From NCBI GenBank assembly GCA_021824565.1, contig JAKAKL010000109.1, positions 1 to 64,000 of the forward strand: a stretch of 64,000 nt of DNA, given 5' to 3'. The notes below the pieces were generated by a model that had not been told where the DNA came from, made no database searches, and saw only the letters and a program-made list of their open reading frames with translations. Positions 63,157 through 64,000 of this stretch are shown one piece after another. The position numbers and the translations under genes are program-made. Each line of letters begins with the position of its first letter. Position 1 is the first letter of the stretch. This stretch comes from Bacteroidota bacterium (GTDB lineage: Bacteria > Bacteroidota > Ignavibacteria > Ignavibacteriales > Ignavibacteriaceae).

Positions 63157-64000
63157 TTACTTGAGCAAAATCATCTTCTTGATTGAGATGTAGCTGCCGG
63201 CTTGCAGCTGGTAAAAATAAACTCCGCTTGGAAAATAGTTTGAGCCGGGCGGGAATTTCACTTTATATGTTCCGGCAGACTCTTCTTTGTCAACTAATAC
63301 TGCAAGCTGTTTCCCGAGCAAATCATATATAATCAATTTTACAGGTATATATCCTTTAGTATTAACCGGAATAGAATAAGTAATTGTTGTGTATGGATTG
63401 AAAGGATTAGGATAGTTCTGGAATAAATCAAAACTCTGCGGCTTTGTTATATCTACTGAATCCAGAATCGAAATTTCTTTTAAAATTAAATTTTTAGGAT
63501 CAAAGTTCAGGACTTTTGGTACACCGGCAACATTAAAAATAATTTGCTGAGCTTGCTCATCATTAAAAACAGTTACAGTTGTATCGCCGGTTGAAGTTAT
63601 CACCTCAATCTGGACCGGCATTGTAAAAAAAAGAGGATTGGAATTTGCAGACTGTGAGATATTTAATTTAACTGCGTAAATATTATTCCCAACAGAAGAA
63701 TAACTCCAGCTTACCGAATAGTGAGGATAACTTTCGCCGTAAATCCATTCGTCAAAAAAATATTTTAAAGAGGAGCCGTAAACTTTTTCCGCGTCGGATT
63801 CAAAATCTGCCGTAGTAGCAGAAGCATAAGCAACTTTAGGATCGTCTGCATAAGTTTTCATAAGCCGGAAGAAAAGGGAATCGCCCATTATTCCTCTGAG
63901 CATATATAAAACCACAGCGCCTTTTGCATAGGAGCGGTTATAATTAAAAATAGAATCCACGCTTGTAATATCGCTGACGTATACCGGTCCGTAAGCAAGT
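63157..64000 (-). CDS. M1-family metallopeptidase with T9SS sorting domain, C-terminal part
   Basis: The frame is open to the window edge, so the N-terminal and zinc-binding parts are missing. What is present (about 280 codons) begins with LAYGPVYVSDITSVDSIFNYNRSYAKGAVVLYMLRGIMGDSLFFRLMKTYADD, the region that follows the zinc site in M1 aminopeptidases, and includes YFDEWIYGESYPHYSVSWSYS. The C-terminus has YPNPFNPYTTITYSIP, VKLIIYDLLGKQLAVLV and VYFYQLQAGSYISIKKMILLK, the T9SS type A signal. A secreted or surface peptidase is inferred. Confidence 0.9.
   Translation of the reverse strand, partial: LAYGPVYVSDITSVDSIFNYNRSYAKGAVVLYMLRGIMGDSLFFRLMKTYADDPKVAYASATTADFESDAEKVYGSSLKYFFDEWIYGESYPHYSVSWSYSSVGNNIYAVKLNISQSANSNPLFFTMPVQIEVITSTGDTTVTVFNDEQAQQIIFNVAGVPKVLNFDPKNLILKEISILDSVDITKPQSFDLFQNYPNPFNPYTTITYSIPVNTKGYIPVKLIIYDLLGKQLAVLVDKEESAGTYKVKFPPGSNYFPSGVYFYQLQAGSYISIKKMILLK

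Overview
The window looks like chromosome from an AT-rich, Gram-negative member of the Bacteroidota/Chlorobiota group, most likely Ignavibacteria. The evidence is two type IX secretion (T9SS) C-terminal sorting domains of the YPNPFNP...IKKM(I/V)LLK form, two Ton (ExbB/ExbD/TonB) systems, an archaeal-type geranylgeranylglyceryl phosphate synthase of the Bacteroidota kind, and a transposase remnant resembling those I recall from Ignavibacteria. The placement rests on protein character, not on an rRNA gene. No rRNA, tRNA or CRISPR array was recognised.

Layout. 1-5.8 kb: end of a proton-pumping pyrophosphatase, an amino-acid permease, a first ExbB-ExbD-TonB set, then a 21-nt periodic array. 5.3-10.5 kb: methylglyoxal synthase, DedA, an MFS carrier, an ATP-grasp ligase divergent from a C39-like cysteine peptidase, and an isochorismatase-like hydrolase. 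10.5-13 kb: tandem duplicated TPR proteins. 13.2-21.8 kb: a sensor kinase and sigma-54 activator, three TTTCA-N3-TGAAA palindromes, and an eight-gene ExbB-ExbD-ExbD-TonB-PstS-like-TPR operon that the activator probably controls. 21.9-29.6 kb: lysA, a lipoprotein, priA, a Yip1-like protein, a lipoprotein and an NCS2-type permease. 29.6-34.6 kb: an accessory stretch bounded by a 59-bp duplication of the permease 3' end, with a T9SS glycoside hydrolase, a decayed transposase, an interrupted membrane-protein gene and a second 21-nt array. 34.6-44.6 kb: housekeeping and transport genes. 45.2-52.4 kb: a respiratory and sensory operon with a four-cluster iron-sulfur protein, an NrfD-type membrane subunit, a 13-haem cytochrome c, a haem-binding histidine kinase with a zinc-ribbon insert, and two response regulators carrying GcvH-like domains. 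52.5-64 kb: a second copy of the array, a macro-domain protein, a Lon-like protease, pyruvate kinase, AmrS, an SDR, TsaC, another long 21-nt array, and the end of a T9SS-exported M1 peptidase.

The most unusual signal is four intergenic arrays at about 4.76-5.12, 33.95-34.33, 52.49-52.91 and 62.48-62.97 kb. They are built of degenerate units repeated at exactly 21 nt, usually as alternating pairs giving a 42-nt period. The sequences fall into three families, and the two copies of one family differ by exactly one 42-nt dimer. The period holds over up to 23 units while the sequence drifts, which suggests phasing to two DNA helical turns or a length-constrained duplication mechanism. I know of no described element that fits.
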